A stretch of 64,000 nt of DNA from Casuarina equisetifolia (Eukaryota; Streptophyta; Magnoliopsida; Fagales; Casuarinaceae), in NCBI GenBank assembly GCA_028551475.1, contig CM052360.1:20928682-20992681 (forward strand), written 5' to 3'. Positions 35,078 through 46,143 of this stretch are shown here, piece after piece (within the stretch, counting starts at the first letter, position 1; each line of letters opens with the position of its first letter). The position numbers and the translations under genes were made by a program. The notes beneath the pieces were generated by a model. The model searched no databases, had not been told where the DNA came from, and saw only the letters and a list, made by a program, of their open reading frames with translations.

Positions 35078-35508
35078 TGTTAGACTGACAGGGTTGCCGT
35101 GGATGAAGCTAAAGTGAGACCAGGGCTCACTGAAGCTAATCTACAGTCTAAGACAAACTAGCTCCCTGCTGGAGTAGTTGGATAAAGTGCAGACAGCACA
35201 GTGCCTAGTTGTATAGAGCATGGTGATGCTTCACGGGTGAAGTAGCTAGGTGATGTAGTTACTGTCCAACTTCTTTATGTCTTTTGATTTGATGTTTTGA
35301 GATGTGTTAGCTTGAACTAGATATGGGAACCCAAGCCTCAGTGAAGGCAACTGTCGGGTTAGCTTTCTTTTGGTTCTGTAAAACAATTCTGCTCTTGTTG
35401 TTGCAGTGAATGAATGAACTTTGAACCACTTTGCTCCCACAAGTTCGTGTTTGTGTCTTCCTTTTCTTTACTCTATTTTACTTCCACACCTGTGTTAAGT
35501 TTGTATCA
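35078..35508 (-). mobile_element. Solo LTR in the promoter of GLP 35651
   Basis: The 431-bp insert begins TGTTAGACTG, ends GTATCA and is flanked by CTATC at 35073-35077 and 35509-35513. The paralogous promoter at 9030 has the site once (TCCTATCTTCTCCG). There is no internal region, so it is a solo LTR, probably of the copia type from the 5-bp duplication and TGTTAG start. It is not similar to the LTRs at 45943 and 50782. Orientation is uncertain. Confidence 0.85.
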
Positions 35509-35568
35509 CTATCTTCTGCGTGGAAGCAAGAACAAAGATCGGTTCAGTGACTCGCCCCTATAAGTACT

Positions 35569-35574
35569 TGTCTT
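35569..35574 (+). promoter_or_regulatory. TATA box of GLP 35651
   Basis: TATAAG as in the 9163 twin. The conserved module survives between it and the solo LTR, with GG for CCG at one point (GATCGGTTCAGTGACTCGCC). Confidence 0.65.
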
Positions 35575-35650
35575 CCTTGGGTGCATTTCTTATCCCTGAC
35601 AAACAGACAAGGATTCAAACATACTAAAAGCTCGAGATAGCCTCGGAATC

Positions 35651-36443
35651 ATGAAAGGTGGAAGTAAGTACTTAGTAACTGTAGCCCTTTTGGCCTTCGC
35701 ATGCTCCCTTGCCTCTGCCCACGACCCCAGTCCTCTGCAAGACTTCTGTGTCGCAACTAAAGATCCTGCGTCTGCTGGTATGGAATCATAGAAATCTGCG
35801 TACTAAGATCTCTCCTATTTTCTGCATCAGATTTTATTAACCCTTCCCTATAAAGCGCCCCATCTCTGACTTAGCATTCTTTGTCTACTGCAGCTTTTGT
35901 GAACGGAAAGTTCTGCAAGGATCCAAAGATTGTCACGGCCAACGATTTCTTCATCTCTGGACTAAACGTTCCGAAAAGCACCGCAAGTAAACTCGGGGAA
36001 ATATAACTCTTTTGACTGCAGAGAAAATACCAGGACTAAACACATTAGGCTTGTCATTTGCTCGCGTTGACTGTGCACCAGGTGGCCTAAATCCTCCTCA
36101 TACCCATCCTCGCGCTACTGAGATTCAGGTGGTCTTAGAGGGTACTTTGTACGTTGGTTTCGTCACATCCAACCCAGAGAACCGCTTCGTCACCAAAGTT
36201 CTACATGCAGGAGACGTATTTGTCTTCCCAGTTGGTCTCGTTCACTTCCAGTTTAACGCAGGAAGTACTAACACTGTTGCTCTTTCTGGTCTTAGTAGCC
36301 AGAATCCTGGACGGGTTGACATAGCAACGGATGTTTTTGGATCTACTCCTCCTATCAATCCTGATGTTCTCACAAAGGCATTCCAACTAGACAAGAATGT
36401 AGTGAACTATCTCCAAAAACAGTCGTGGTGGAATAATTTGTAG
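35651..36443 (+). pseudogene. 225-aa-type GLP with 1-nt deletion
   Basis: Exon 1 is 35651-35777, intron 35778-35893 and exon 2 35894-36443. Compared with the 9163 twin, one C is missing near 35998 (CTCGGGG-AAATATAAC), so the frame reads ...SKLGEI and stops after 79 aa, before any cupin motif. Downstream, the original frame is still open from 36012 to 36443 with the metal ligands intact, so the deletion is recent. Phe63 is replaced by Ile and a Tyr near motif 1 by Cys. Together with the solo LTR in its promoter, this copy is most likely dead. Confidence 0.88.
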
Positions 36444-37205
36444 AGAAGTGTACGTAATAGCCAATTTTAGACGATTGCGTGGCTTGTGTAAATTTTGCTA
36501 TTCTTTGATTGTTGTAACTTCAGCAAATGATTATGTGAAATACAGTAGCTTCTTTCAGACCTCCTTCAATCGTGAAATAGTACAAAAGGTAGAATTATTA
36601 TTCAAAAATAAATAAAAATCTACCTTTGTTCTCTTCTTGAGGAGCCCTCTTGAAGTCTTAATCATTTTTCTTTACCTATACACATAATAATTGGTTTTTA
36701 CAGCGAAAAAGATGTTAAAAAAGAATCATGCAAAAGTGTTATTTTACATAGCATTTAGCATTTTACTAGATTTTTAGTTACAATACTTGACCGTAGTATA
36801 ATACTACGAGAATGATGGTACATCGTTTTGTCCCTTTCATGTGTTTTTTTTTTTTTTTGGTTGCTTCATGGGTGAGGGAGAGGCTAGTTTTAGACACATT
36901 ATTGTATTTAGATCTAAGATCTCTGGTATCAAAGCTTAAAGAAAGAGAGGAACAAAACAAAAATAAAAAGATGGGCGAGAGAAGAACAAACTTGAGAACG
37001 ATTTGATTATCCTTTTTTTTTTTTTTTCTTTTATAGGTAATTGTGGAAGGTGTGGGATGTATCAAAACCCTGCCGTTTGGTCGACGCCCATGCTAGCGAC
37101 CAATTGATTTTCTTTCTAAAGTTATTGTTTTAAACCTTGTATGTCTCAATCATTCATCAGGAAGTATAGAAATTGGAAGAGAAATATAAGGTTTCTACTA
37201 AAACT
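36444..37205. other. Downstream of GLP 35651
   Basis: Collinear with 9957-10605; no gene seen. Contains T-rich runs near 36843 and 37012. Confidence 0.5.
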
Positions 37206-37219
37206 CCAGGATGCCTTTT

Positions 37220-38936
37220 TTTCTTTTTTTTTTTTGGTGGAAAGGTAAATTGTATTAATACATATTAAAATACAAAAGCACAGGGGCATACCCCAGTATT
37301 ACAAAAGTCACCGTATCTATGAAGAGATGGAAGTTGGAAGCCTCCAAATCTCACTCAAAATAACATTACATTGAGAGGATTTTATATTTCTAAACAAAGA
37401 AGCTCTCCCTCGTACTATCTTCTTTATTTTCGCTAAGAGAATAGGGATATCCATTGTTTTCCCCTGAAAATGTCTTCTATTTCATTCAACCCATATACAA
37501 TAAATACAAGCTAAGAAAGATATCTTAAGAAGTTTGGCAGCTAAATCCCTTCCTTTTATTGCTTTGATCATCCACTGTAGTTTTTCATTCCATCCTCCAA
37601 TGTCATGTCGAATTTCATTCTGAGCAAGAATACTTTTCCAAATCATCCTTGTCCATGCACATTCAAAAAAGAGATGACTTCTATTTTCTAAATGAGATTG
37701 ACAAAAATCACAATATATGTTTACCGAAGGAAGCCATCGTACAATTTCTGTTGCTGTAGAAAGTCTGTCCCTACAAACAAGCCATCCAATGAAATTATGT
37801 TTGCTAATGCCACCTGTCCAAATTAAATTATACCAATCCACCGTTTCTCCAACTTGCCGAAGATCATTATAAATCTTTTGGTAACAATATGTAGGACTCG
37901 AGAGAACAAAGGTAAGTGTGAGCCTTAACTTGAGGAGACCCTGCCAACTCCAAGCTATGGTACCTTTTATGTCCAACTGCATTACTGAGGTTCTTTTACA
38001 CTTTGTATTGTGAATCCATTTACTCCATAATGAGCCTTTTGGGAGATTAATGAGATTCCAAAGCATATGTCCTAAAAGGACTTTATTCCAAATTTAAAAG
38101 TTCAGTAAACCTAATCCCCCTTCCTTCTTTGGTGAACAAACAGTTTGCCAAGCTACTTTGTGAGGACGATGCATATCTGTATTACCTGCTCATAAGAATT
38201 TCCTTATCTTTTTCTCAATCTCATAAATAGTTTGCTTTGGCAATAGGAAGACTTGCATCCAAAATGTGCAAATAGAAATGAGGACAGATTTCACCAATTG
38301 TAATCTTCTTGCATAGCTTAGATGTTTCATTCCCCAACCTTCTATTCTTCCAAATATTTTATCCGTTAAACCTTTACAATCAACTTGAGTTAGTCTTTTT
38401 GTGATAAGAGGAACTCCAAGATATCTAATAGGGAGTGAACCCTTCGGGAAAGGAGTATGATCAAGTATAAGAAGTTGTTCTTGCTTCGATAACCCAGAAA
38501 AGAAAATTTGACATTTACTTGGGTTATACTTTAAGCCTGTAAGATCAACAAATTCCTCCAGAGCTTCTATAAAACATAGGACTGAGTTCACATCACCATG
38601 AGAAAAGAGAAATAAATTATCAGCAAAACATAAATGAGTGATTTTTTCCAATTTGCAGCGCCAATGAAATTTAAACACCGCTGTAGAGGTCTTTGAAATA
38701 ATGATTTTGTTGAGTATCTCTATAACCAATATAAATAAATATGGAGATAAGGGATCACCTTGTTGCAATCCATTAGTACCTTTAAAGTATCCTGCATGTT
38801 CTCCATTGAAATTGATTGAAAATCTTGTTATAGTAATACACTTACTTATAAGATCAACCAAGTACTGGGGGGTGTTAATGGCTTTCAAAACTCCCAATAC
38901 TGCATCCCATTTGACCATGTCATATGCTTTCATAAA
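37220..38936 (-). mobile_element. 5'-truncated LINE with 14-bp target duplication
   Basis: CCAGGATGCCTTTT flanks it at 37206-37219 and 38937-38950; the empty site is at 10606-10619. A 247-aa open frame (38190-38933, minus) covers the reverse transcriptase from MKAYDMVKWD, with FNGEHAGYF, GLQQGDPLSPYLF and the catalytic FADD box changed to FADN. A second frame (37482-38066) has the zf-RVT domain (HNFIGWLVCRDRL, CDFCQSH, HLFFECAW). This is the best-preserved truncated LINE here and is younger than the block duplication. Confidence 0.92.
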
Positions 38937-39189
38937 CCAGGATGCCTTTTATCAACCAATGCAAAGGAATTTCATGTGGCTAGCGCTAAAATATTTACAT
39001 TGAATAAATGAACTTTATAAGTTGTATGAAAAATAAAACCTATATTTGTGATAAATAAAATCTAAATCAAAAGCTTAGTTAGTCTACAAACTTATAGATT
39101 TTAATATGGAAATCTTTAAACAATACTATGGATTGTTGATTCATTGCTAGTAACCAATGATAGTTCATTTCATAGCAACCAATGACAGT

Positions 39190-40245
39190 GAGTATTTAGG
39201 ATTAGAATGCTTCTGGGAGCTTTTCAAGCTAAACATTAAATGATGTAGGAATTGAGAGTCTCGAGGAGGGCCTAGAATGCACTCGTGTACAAGCAGGGAA
39301 AAAGATAAACAACTTCAATTGTTGAGGGTTTTGATGCAAGAATTGAAGCAAAGTTAACTCTAGGAATATGGTGTGGTATTTTCATTACAAGATGTCTTGG
39401 GTAGTGCCTAAAAAATGGGAGAAATTCTAGTTGGAATTTAATTAGTTTCAAGTTAAGTTTTCTTCTATTATTCTAACTAAGTTGGAATAGGAAAATTAAG
39501 AGCAACCTCATTTAGTTGACTAGTTTGATAACGAAAATGGTAAAATGATGAAGCATTAAAAAGAAACTTAGGTAGCTAAACAATTGACTTGAGATTCTTT
39601 TTCTGTTTTCATTTTTATTTAACTCACCAAATGTCCTCATGAGACAACAAGCTATGTTAAGAGCAAGGAAGGAAAGTAAACAACAATTTACAAAAATAGA
39701 GGAGAATTCAACCTTATAATGTGTGAGAAAAATGGAAAAAAAGGAAAATGAAACTAAAGGTGGGACAAGGAACTATTTCTGTGATAACTAGATTCATCAA
39801 GGATTAAGACTCAATTATTGATATTAGGCTGGAAACGCCCACCAAGGAAGTGGTGGTTCACAAGACTAGAGCTAAACGTTTTGTGAGTGCTACAATTAAT
39901 GAGCACTTGATTCCAAATCATGATTTTGAGGATGGAGACTTACTCACATATTTATTCCTTCCACACAGGATTGATGGCTTCTCATTAGCATCTAAAGAAA
40001 ACACATTTGATTTGAATTTGGATTGCTTTTCATAGTCCTTTCTAGGATGAAACATTTAACTATGGATTTACATGTTTATGGTTTTCTTTTGGGCACTTAT
40101 GTGGGATTGATTACACCTATTGTAAAATGGGCTTGTCTATTCCTTTCCCATCTTTGAGTGCATGTAATTATTAGATAGTATATATCTCATCCAACTTTTC
40201 TTGATTTCAATTAAATAAATAGGATTCTTTGAAGAAAAAAAAAAA
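39190..40245 (+). repeat. Poly(A)-ended repeat with small conserved frame (copy 2)
   Basis: Copy of 10800-11870. The small frame is 39850-40035 (IPNHDFEDGDLL, LFLPHRIDGFS) and ends at LDCFS; upstream codons contain a stop. Confidence 0.5.
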
Positions 40246-41100
40246 CTAAAGCATGAGCATAGAAACCCCCAACCAACCTAACAATTTGTAGGTTTTCATC
40301 CCCACCCTCTTTTGTTTTCTCTCTCCTTAAATGCCCCTTAACAAAACCCATTTCTGGTCCTTGGCGGCTGCGTTGTCCTCGCCGGCTCTAGTTTTTTTTT
40401 TTTTTCGTTGGGGGGCGGGGGGGTTGGGTGTGACTTTGCCTTGGGGGCGGCTAGAACTTGTCTTACTTGTAAAAGTTATGACCATCCATAATATTGACAA
40501 CACGGCGGTGGAATAAACTACCGAAATTCCTTTAGTTTCTTTTATTAGTATGAAGTGGAAACAGAAGAGAAAGCAAAGACAAGAATATAACAAATGATCG
40601 GGCGTAGTAGCTGTTATTACTTGAACATTATTAATCGAACTAGCCCCTTAAATTCTTCTAAGTACCGATCAGCAGCTGCATCACACATCATAACGAAATA
40701 AAAAATAATTAGGTTAATGAGAAAAGGTTAAACTATTATGAAGTCTCCGTACGTTATCGGCTTTGAATATGACCCTCTGCGGTCTACGTTCCCACTGAAT
40801 TCCACAGCTTCACCTCTTTGCCTAGCGCTCCAGCCACGAACACTGACGCATACGGGGTCAACTCCGGGACCGTTTCAGCCCATAAGAATATCGAACATCT
40901 AATGCTAAGTTCATTTGGGAAATGGCCTGAGCTACGTTAGAGCCGCAGTCTCATTCACGGTAATGTTCGAATTTGGAATCTTGCTCTGAACGAGCAAGCG
41001 AAGTGGTTAGAGAACGGACCCGCCACTGGAAGACATTTTCCAAATAGTATCTTCCCATGGAAGTTAGAAGGTAGACGCGTTAACATAGACCCGTTCAATG
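40246..41100. other. Promoter region of GLP 41206
   Basis: Collinear with 11871-12900, with a much shorter G tract (two runs of 6-7 G near 40409-40425) and a 126-bp deletion at 41083/41084, next to the core promoter. Confidence 0.65.
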
Positions 41101-41109
41101 ACTCGCCCT

Positions 41110-41116
41110 TATAAAT
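41110..41116 (+). promoter_or_regulatory. TATA box of GLP 41206
   Basis: TATAAAT after CCCGTTCAATGACTCGCC. Confidence 0.75.
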
Positions 41117-41205
41117 AGTCTTGTTACATTGCAACATTCATCGCTCCTCACCCAGCAAGCAAGAGTACACGACATACAGAAAGAGAGAGAGAGACAACCT
41201 CAAAA

Positions 41206-42098
41206 ATGAAAAACGCCGTTCCGAAGTACCTGTTAGCTGCGGTCCTCTTGGCCATGGCATGCTCAATTGCTTCTGCCTACGACCCCAGTCCTCTGCAAGA
41301 CTTTTGCGTTTCAACTAACAGTTCTGCTTCTGGAGGTATAGAGTCCTTTGAAGCATCTCAAGTTCTGATTTTCCTCGTGATATAACTCTGCATAATACTG
41401 TTTTGAACTCATTTATTTCCATGTTACAACTCTGCATGTTTACATACATATATTACTCGGAGGCAAGAATTACAAGGGCTTGTTTTCCGTTCCGCATCGC
41501 GTGTCTCCAGTGTAAATGTGGCAGCAATCCAGCTCTGATATAACACTCTTTTTCTCGTGCAGTATTTGTGAATGGAAAGTTCTGCAAGGACCCAAAACTT
41601 GTCAGTGCCTACGACTTCTTCTTCTCGGGCTTAAACATTCCGGGGAACACCTCAAATCAACGGGGATCAAGCGTTAATCTTGTAAATGTGGACAAATTAT
41701 TAGGCCTCAACACCTTAGGCATATCTTTGGCTCGCATAGACTTTGCACCATATGGGTTGAATCCTCCACACACTCACCCTCGTGGCACTGAGATTCTGCT
41801 AGTCATAGAGGGTTCTCTGCTCGTCGGCTTTGTGACATCCAACCCAGAAAACCGCCTCATCACCAAAGTTCTAAATGCAGGAGATGTGTTTGTCTTTCCA
41901 ATCGGTCTCATTCACTTCCAGTTCAACGTGGGTAAGACAAATGCTGTTGCCTTTGCCGGTCTGAGTAGCCAGAATCCTGGCACCATCACCATTGCGAATG
42001 CTGTCTTTGGATCTGATCCTCCCATCAATCCTGATGTGCTTGCCAAGGCCTTCCAAGTGGACAAGAACGTGATTAATTATCTTCAGAAACAATTCTAA
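41206..42098 (+). CDS. GLP: Germin-like protein, 221-aa type (copy 7)
   Basis: Exons 41206-41335 and 41563-42098 with a 227-bp phase-1 intron (the long form). The 221-aa product has signal peptide 1-24, Cys34/Cys51, His113/His115/Glu120/His161, and sequons at Asn38 and Asn72. It differs from its duplicate at 13006 by Ser58 and Tyr60 in place of Asn-Ala-Asn, and Leu-Val-Ile in motif 1. The promoter lacks 126 bases that all other copies have immediately upstream of the core module, so its expression may differ. An AATAAA lies at 42216. The frame is intact. Confidence 0.93.
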
Positions 42099-42215
42099 TG
42101 AGAGAGTGTTAAAAGGGAATGAACTACGTGTAATAGGCAATTACGAATTGTTTGATTATTCAATTAAAGTTTTTTATTATTTCAGTTGTTGTAAATTCAT
42201 AGCAGCGACAATACA

Positions 42216-42221
42216 AATAAA
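42216..42221 (+). terminator. Poly(A) signal of GLP 41206
   Basis: AATAAA about 120 bases after the stop codon. Confidence 0.55.
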
Positions 42222-42688
42222 ATGATATTTCTTTTTATATACTTTATTGAAGTTGTGGAGTAGTTATAGATGTTAAATATGTTCACGTTCAAATTTGGGG
42301 CAGCTCTACTCACTGATAAGATAATATGAAGGAGGATGATTTTTTTTGTTTAGAGAATCCAAATTTTGATTGGTGTCATTTGCTAAGAAATGAAATGGAT
42401 TTATATCTCTAATAGGTAATTGCACATTATAAGACTAGAGCTATCCTAAATTAAAAGCATGTGCAACATCATATCAAAGGTAAAATGACATATGCTAACT
42501 TCAAAACACATTGAATATACAAGTTTTAAACAATTTTAGAAATTTTCCTAGTGATGCAAACTTGAAAAAGTCACTCATTTATATTTTATTGATAATTTGA
42601 AGAAATTCTAGTCAAATAGAAATCCAAGAACATATGGCTAAAAATAAGGGGTAATAATAGTAAGCTTTTCTTTGCATAATTGATGCGA

Positions 42689-43630
42689 AGGATGGTAGTA
42701 AAAGAAATGAAGTGTGTGTTATAGCCAATAAGGAATCGTTTGACAATTCAGTTAAAGTTTGTCATTATTTCAATTGTTAATTCATAGCAGCAAGAATACC
42801 AATAAGATGATATTTTTTCATATACCTTTATTGAAGTTGTCGAGTGGTTGTATATCAAATTTGTTCATGTTGAAATTTAGGAAAATTTTATGTTTACTAA
42901 TTAATGCTTTTCATGTTTCCTCTTCGATGAAATCAATTTTGCAGTGGAATGTTAAGTTAAGAAATTCAAAGTAATAAAGAAGGAAAATGAGACCTGCAAA
43001 CGAAATCACGACGATGCTAGTTGCAATAGTTCAATTTCTATATGCGATCATGAGTTTGTTCTAGACGAGTCATATTGATCCCCTTTATTGACTTCAACCT
43101 CTGCGACATCAAAATGGGTATTAACTTGTAAAAACTGGTGCAAGAATGAGAACCATAGGGCATTTTGATTATTAGTTAAATTTATTCAGTATAGTGTAAA
43201 GAACATATCGGCTTGTTGTTTGGCGATATTCTCATAACTTCTTTAAACATAGATCAACTTTGTTATGATGCTTTCATAATAAAATAGGCTTATAGATGTG
43301 CTGCTTTATTATGACTATATGTTTCCCTCAAAAGGTATCTATAAGAATAGAATCTTACAGAAAAATTAAAAAGGAAGTGTAAGTATTTATTAATATGAAC
43401 CCACAACACACCATTAATATCAAGTGCATGGAAAGAGTAGGCATGTTTTAAGAAACGTGATTGCACATGCTGTGAAGCATCTTTGTAGTCTCATACGTAT
43501 GCAAATTGTAGATTTGCTAATGTTTAGAATAAAATCATCATCACTACAAAGAATGATGTAATGACTGCAATCAAATGACCATTAGCAACACTGACTATGC
43601 TTGGAGGAATATTTATGATTGAAGTGTCAA
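42689..43630 (+). pseudogene. Orphan GLP 3' flank
   Basis: This stretch matches 16905-17600, which directly follows the stop codon of the GLP at 16096 (AGTAGTAAAA..AATGA, TAGCCAATAAGGAAT). No GLP coding sequence precedes it here; instead the flank of the 41206 gene runs straight into it. A GLP copy was probably deleted between the two. Confidence 0.65.
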
Positions 43631-45300
43631 AATTAAAACTATTAGTAACTTTTTTTTTATATGAATTAAAACATACATATGGGTGAAAAAACTAGCACAA
43701 GTTACCGACAAGACCATTTGAATAACAACAAGTTACAGTTAGTGACGTATCCGCTACTCTCATCACTGATACATGTAATTCTATTTCCCCTTCCCAATTC
43801 TTTAGAATTTATGATGTGATCCTTATCATGTCTATCCCCAGAACCCTATTGTAAGTTTCACAATTCACTCAAGATAATGATTGTGTATTTATAGCTCATA
43901 GTAGGTATTTTGTTGCAAAGTGTCACCATTCTTTTTTTTTTCTTTTTTTTTCTTTTTTTTTTCCTTTTTTTTCTCTGTATGTTTTTGGCTTGGTTAAAGT
44001 GGATGGAGGAGATATGCCTTGAACTCCAGACCTCGTCATCTGGAAACCCTTGCCCTCAAACAGAGCTGTGGTGGTTGCCAATTCCTTCCGTCACTTTGCC
44101 GCTTTCAACCTTCACCATCTTTAACATTGATGCACTTTCTCCTTGGCATCAAGGTTTGAGTATGCCATTGGGTGCTTGAAGGGTCATCAAAGGGCTGGCG
44201 TTATGTTACTATCAACTGCTTTCTTGCTGTCTCTATTCTTCTTGATAAATCACCAAGTTCTTCTTAATTGATCCTTCCAAGTTTTGTTTTCATTTTCTTC
44301 AACTTTGTCACTATTCTGTACATTGTTGTGTCCCTACCTTTGTTGCCAAATATTCTCTACTATTGTCATAAAGTTTGGGCTTGGGTTGTGCAGACTTTGA
44401 TAATGCAAAGGTTATGGTCATAAAGCCTTCGCAGTAATAAACTTCGAGAAATCTTACAATCACGTTTTGGCTTTCTTTTTTCATTTTTTCAGTCTGCCAA
44501 AGGGCTGAAAGGTTTTGGTTTCTCAAATCTAGGACCTCTTTGGCTTGATGATGCCCTAGCTCGTACTAAGCCAAGGCTTGCTAACATATTATGATCATTT
44601 ACATTCAAGCAATATGACATTGTATTTTAAGCTCAGCATTTAACCCTTTTTATCCTAGGGATCAATGTGGCAGTGTTCTTAGCAGTCTCCCAACATAAAC
44701 TTTCAGCTTTACTACGTTTTCACCAAGTACAATGTCGTCCAACCTGTGCCTTTTTTTTTATTTTTTATTTTAACTTCATATTAACCATGTGATTTTTTTT
44801 TTTTTTGTTCCCTAGAATTTAAACCAACCTTAGCTACGTATTATAATTTTTCTTTAGCTAAACATGGTTTACCACAATATGATATCATCAATATTTGTAA
44901 TTTTTATTTACTTACAAAATTATTTGGTATGTTGAGCAACTGACACCGCACATTTTATTTCATCATCAATATTTTCTTGGCACTGACACGTATCACAAAA
45001 CCAAAGTATGCCCATGCACAACTTGTTTTATTAGTGAAAGTTATGCACATCCTCAACCCCTTATTTGTAGAAGTTATGATCATCCGTGACATTGACAACA
45101 CGCCAGTGGAATAAACTACAGAAATTCCGATAACTTCTGCTCTTGGTATGACGGAAAAAAGAAGAGAACGCAACACAAGAATATAACAAATGATTGGGGG
45201 TTGTTATTCTAGAAGAGTATTAATCTAAGTAACCCCCAAAATGTGTTCTAAACATCAGCAGCTGCGTCACACATCATATCGAAATAAAAACTAATTAGGC
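43631..45300. other. Unassigned region between GLPs
   Basis: Contains a T/C-rich stretch at 43929-43973 and further T runs near 44751 and 44795. Short frames (43910-44179, 44311-44526) match nothing I recognise. From about 44950 the sequence is GLP upstream DNA related to 12130 and 40450. Confidence 0.4.
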
Positions 45301-45822
45301 TAATGAGGAAAGGTCAAACCATTATGAAGTGTCGGTACGTTATCAGCTTTGAACATGACCCTCTGCGGTCTACGTTCCCACTGAATTCCACTGCTTCAGT
45401 TCTTTGCCGAACGCATCAGCCCCGACGACTGACGCCGACGGGGTCCACTACCGGACCGTATCAGCCAATTACAATATCGAACATCTAACGCTAAGTTCAT
45501 TTAGGAAATGGCTTGAGCTACGTTAGAGTGACTGTCGCATTCACGGAAATGTTCAAATTTGGAATTGTGTTTTGAACGAGCAAGCGAAGTGGTTAGAGAA
45601 CGAGCCAGCTACTGAATTAACATTTACCAAGTAGTATCTTCAACAGGAACCTAGAAGATAGACGCATTAAGTTACTTTTTTGGCCATTTCCATCACGAAT
45701 ATCAACCAATGATGCGTTCAACTGGGAATTAGCCAATGCAACATCAGATTTTCCACGAACGCTTACCAAGACGTATCTCCTCCGTGAAAGCATGAACATA
45801 GACCCGTTCAGTGAATTGCCTT

Positions 45823-45828
45823 TATAAA
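45823..45828 (+). promoter_or_regulatory. TATA box of the split GLP
   Basis: TATAAA after CCCGTTCAGTGAATTGCC, a slightly altered module. Confidence 0.7.
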
Positions 45829-45942
45829 CAGTCGTGTTCCGTTGCAGCATTCATCGCCCCTCACCCAACAAGCAAGAGTACCCGACATACAGAAAGAGAG
45901 AGACAGCCACAAAAATGAAGAACGCCGTTCCGAAGTACCTAG

Positions 45943-46143
45943 AGTTGAGAACGAAGATGAACAGTGAAAATAAATAGTATTTCCAACCTGTATGTCTATA
46001 CAAGGTTACCCGTATAAGTAAAGGAAAGAAAGTGTAAAATAATCTACAACAGTAGCAACCGTAGCTATGGACTGTGACCTTAGTCTAGGATACAACTGTG
46101 AACTGACGGGACTGAGGAGAGAGACGTGAGGTCTTGTCTAACA
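45943..46143 (-). repeat. Copia 3' LTR
   Basis: 201 bp. In element sense it begins TGTTAGACAAG and ends CTCAACT (not the usual CA). The polypurine tract GCGGGGGGA is adjacent at 46144-46152. Confidence 0.95.

Larger units (their letters stand above)
27757..42140. repeat. Segmental duplication B+C, copy 2
   Basis: Collinear with 2577-13940. Private additions are the elements at 32885-34113, 35078-35508 and 37220-38936, plus a ~250-bp different stretch at 31485-31745. Private absence: the LINE tail at 7361-8164. 27757-29042 holds the B3 5' remnant (around 27890-28140) and the unidentified conserved stretch (28170-29040). Confidence 0.85.

Noticed and set aside
35246..35440. 64-aa minus-strand frame in the GLP 35651 promoter
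   Set aside because: It falls entirely inside the solo LTR and has no known domain.
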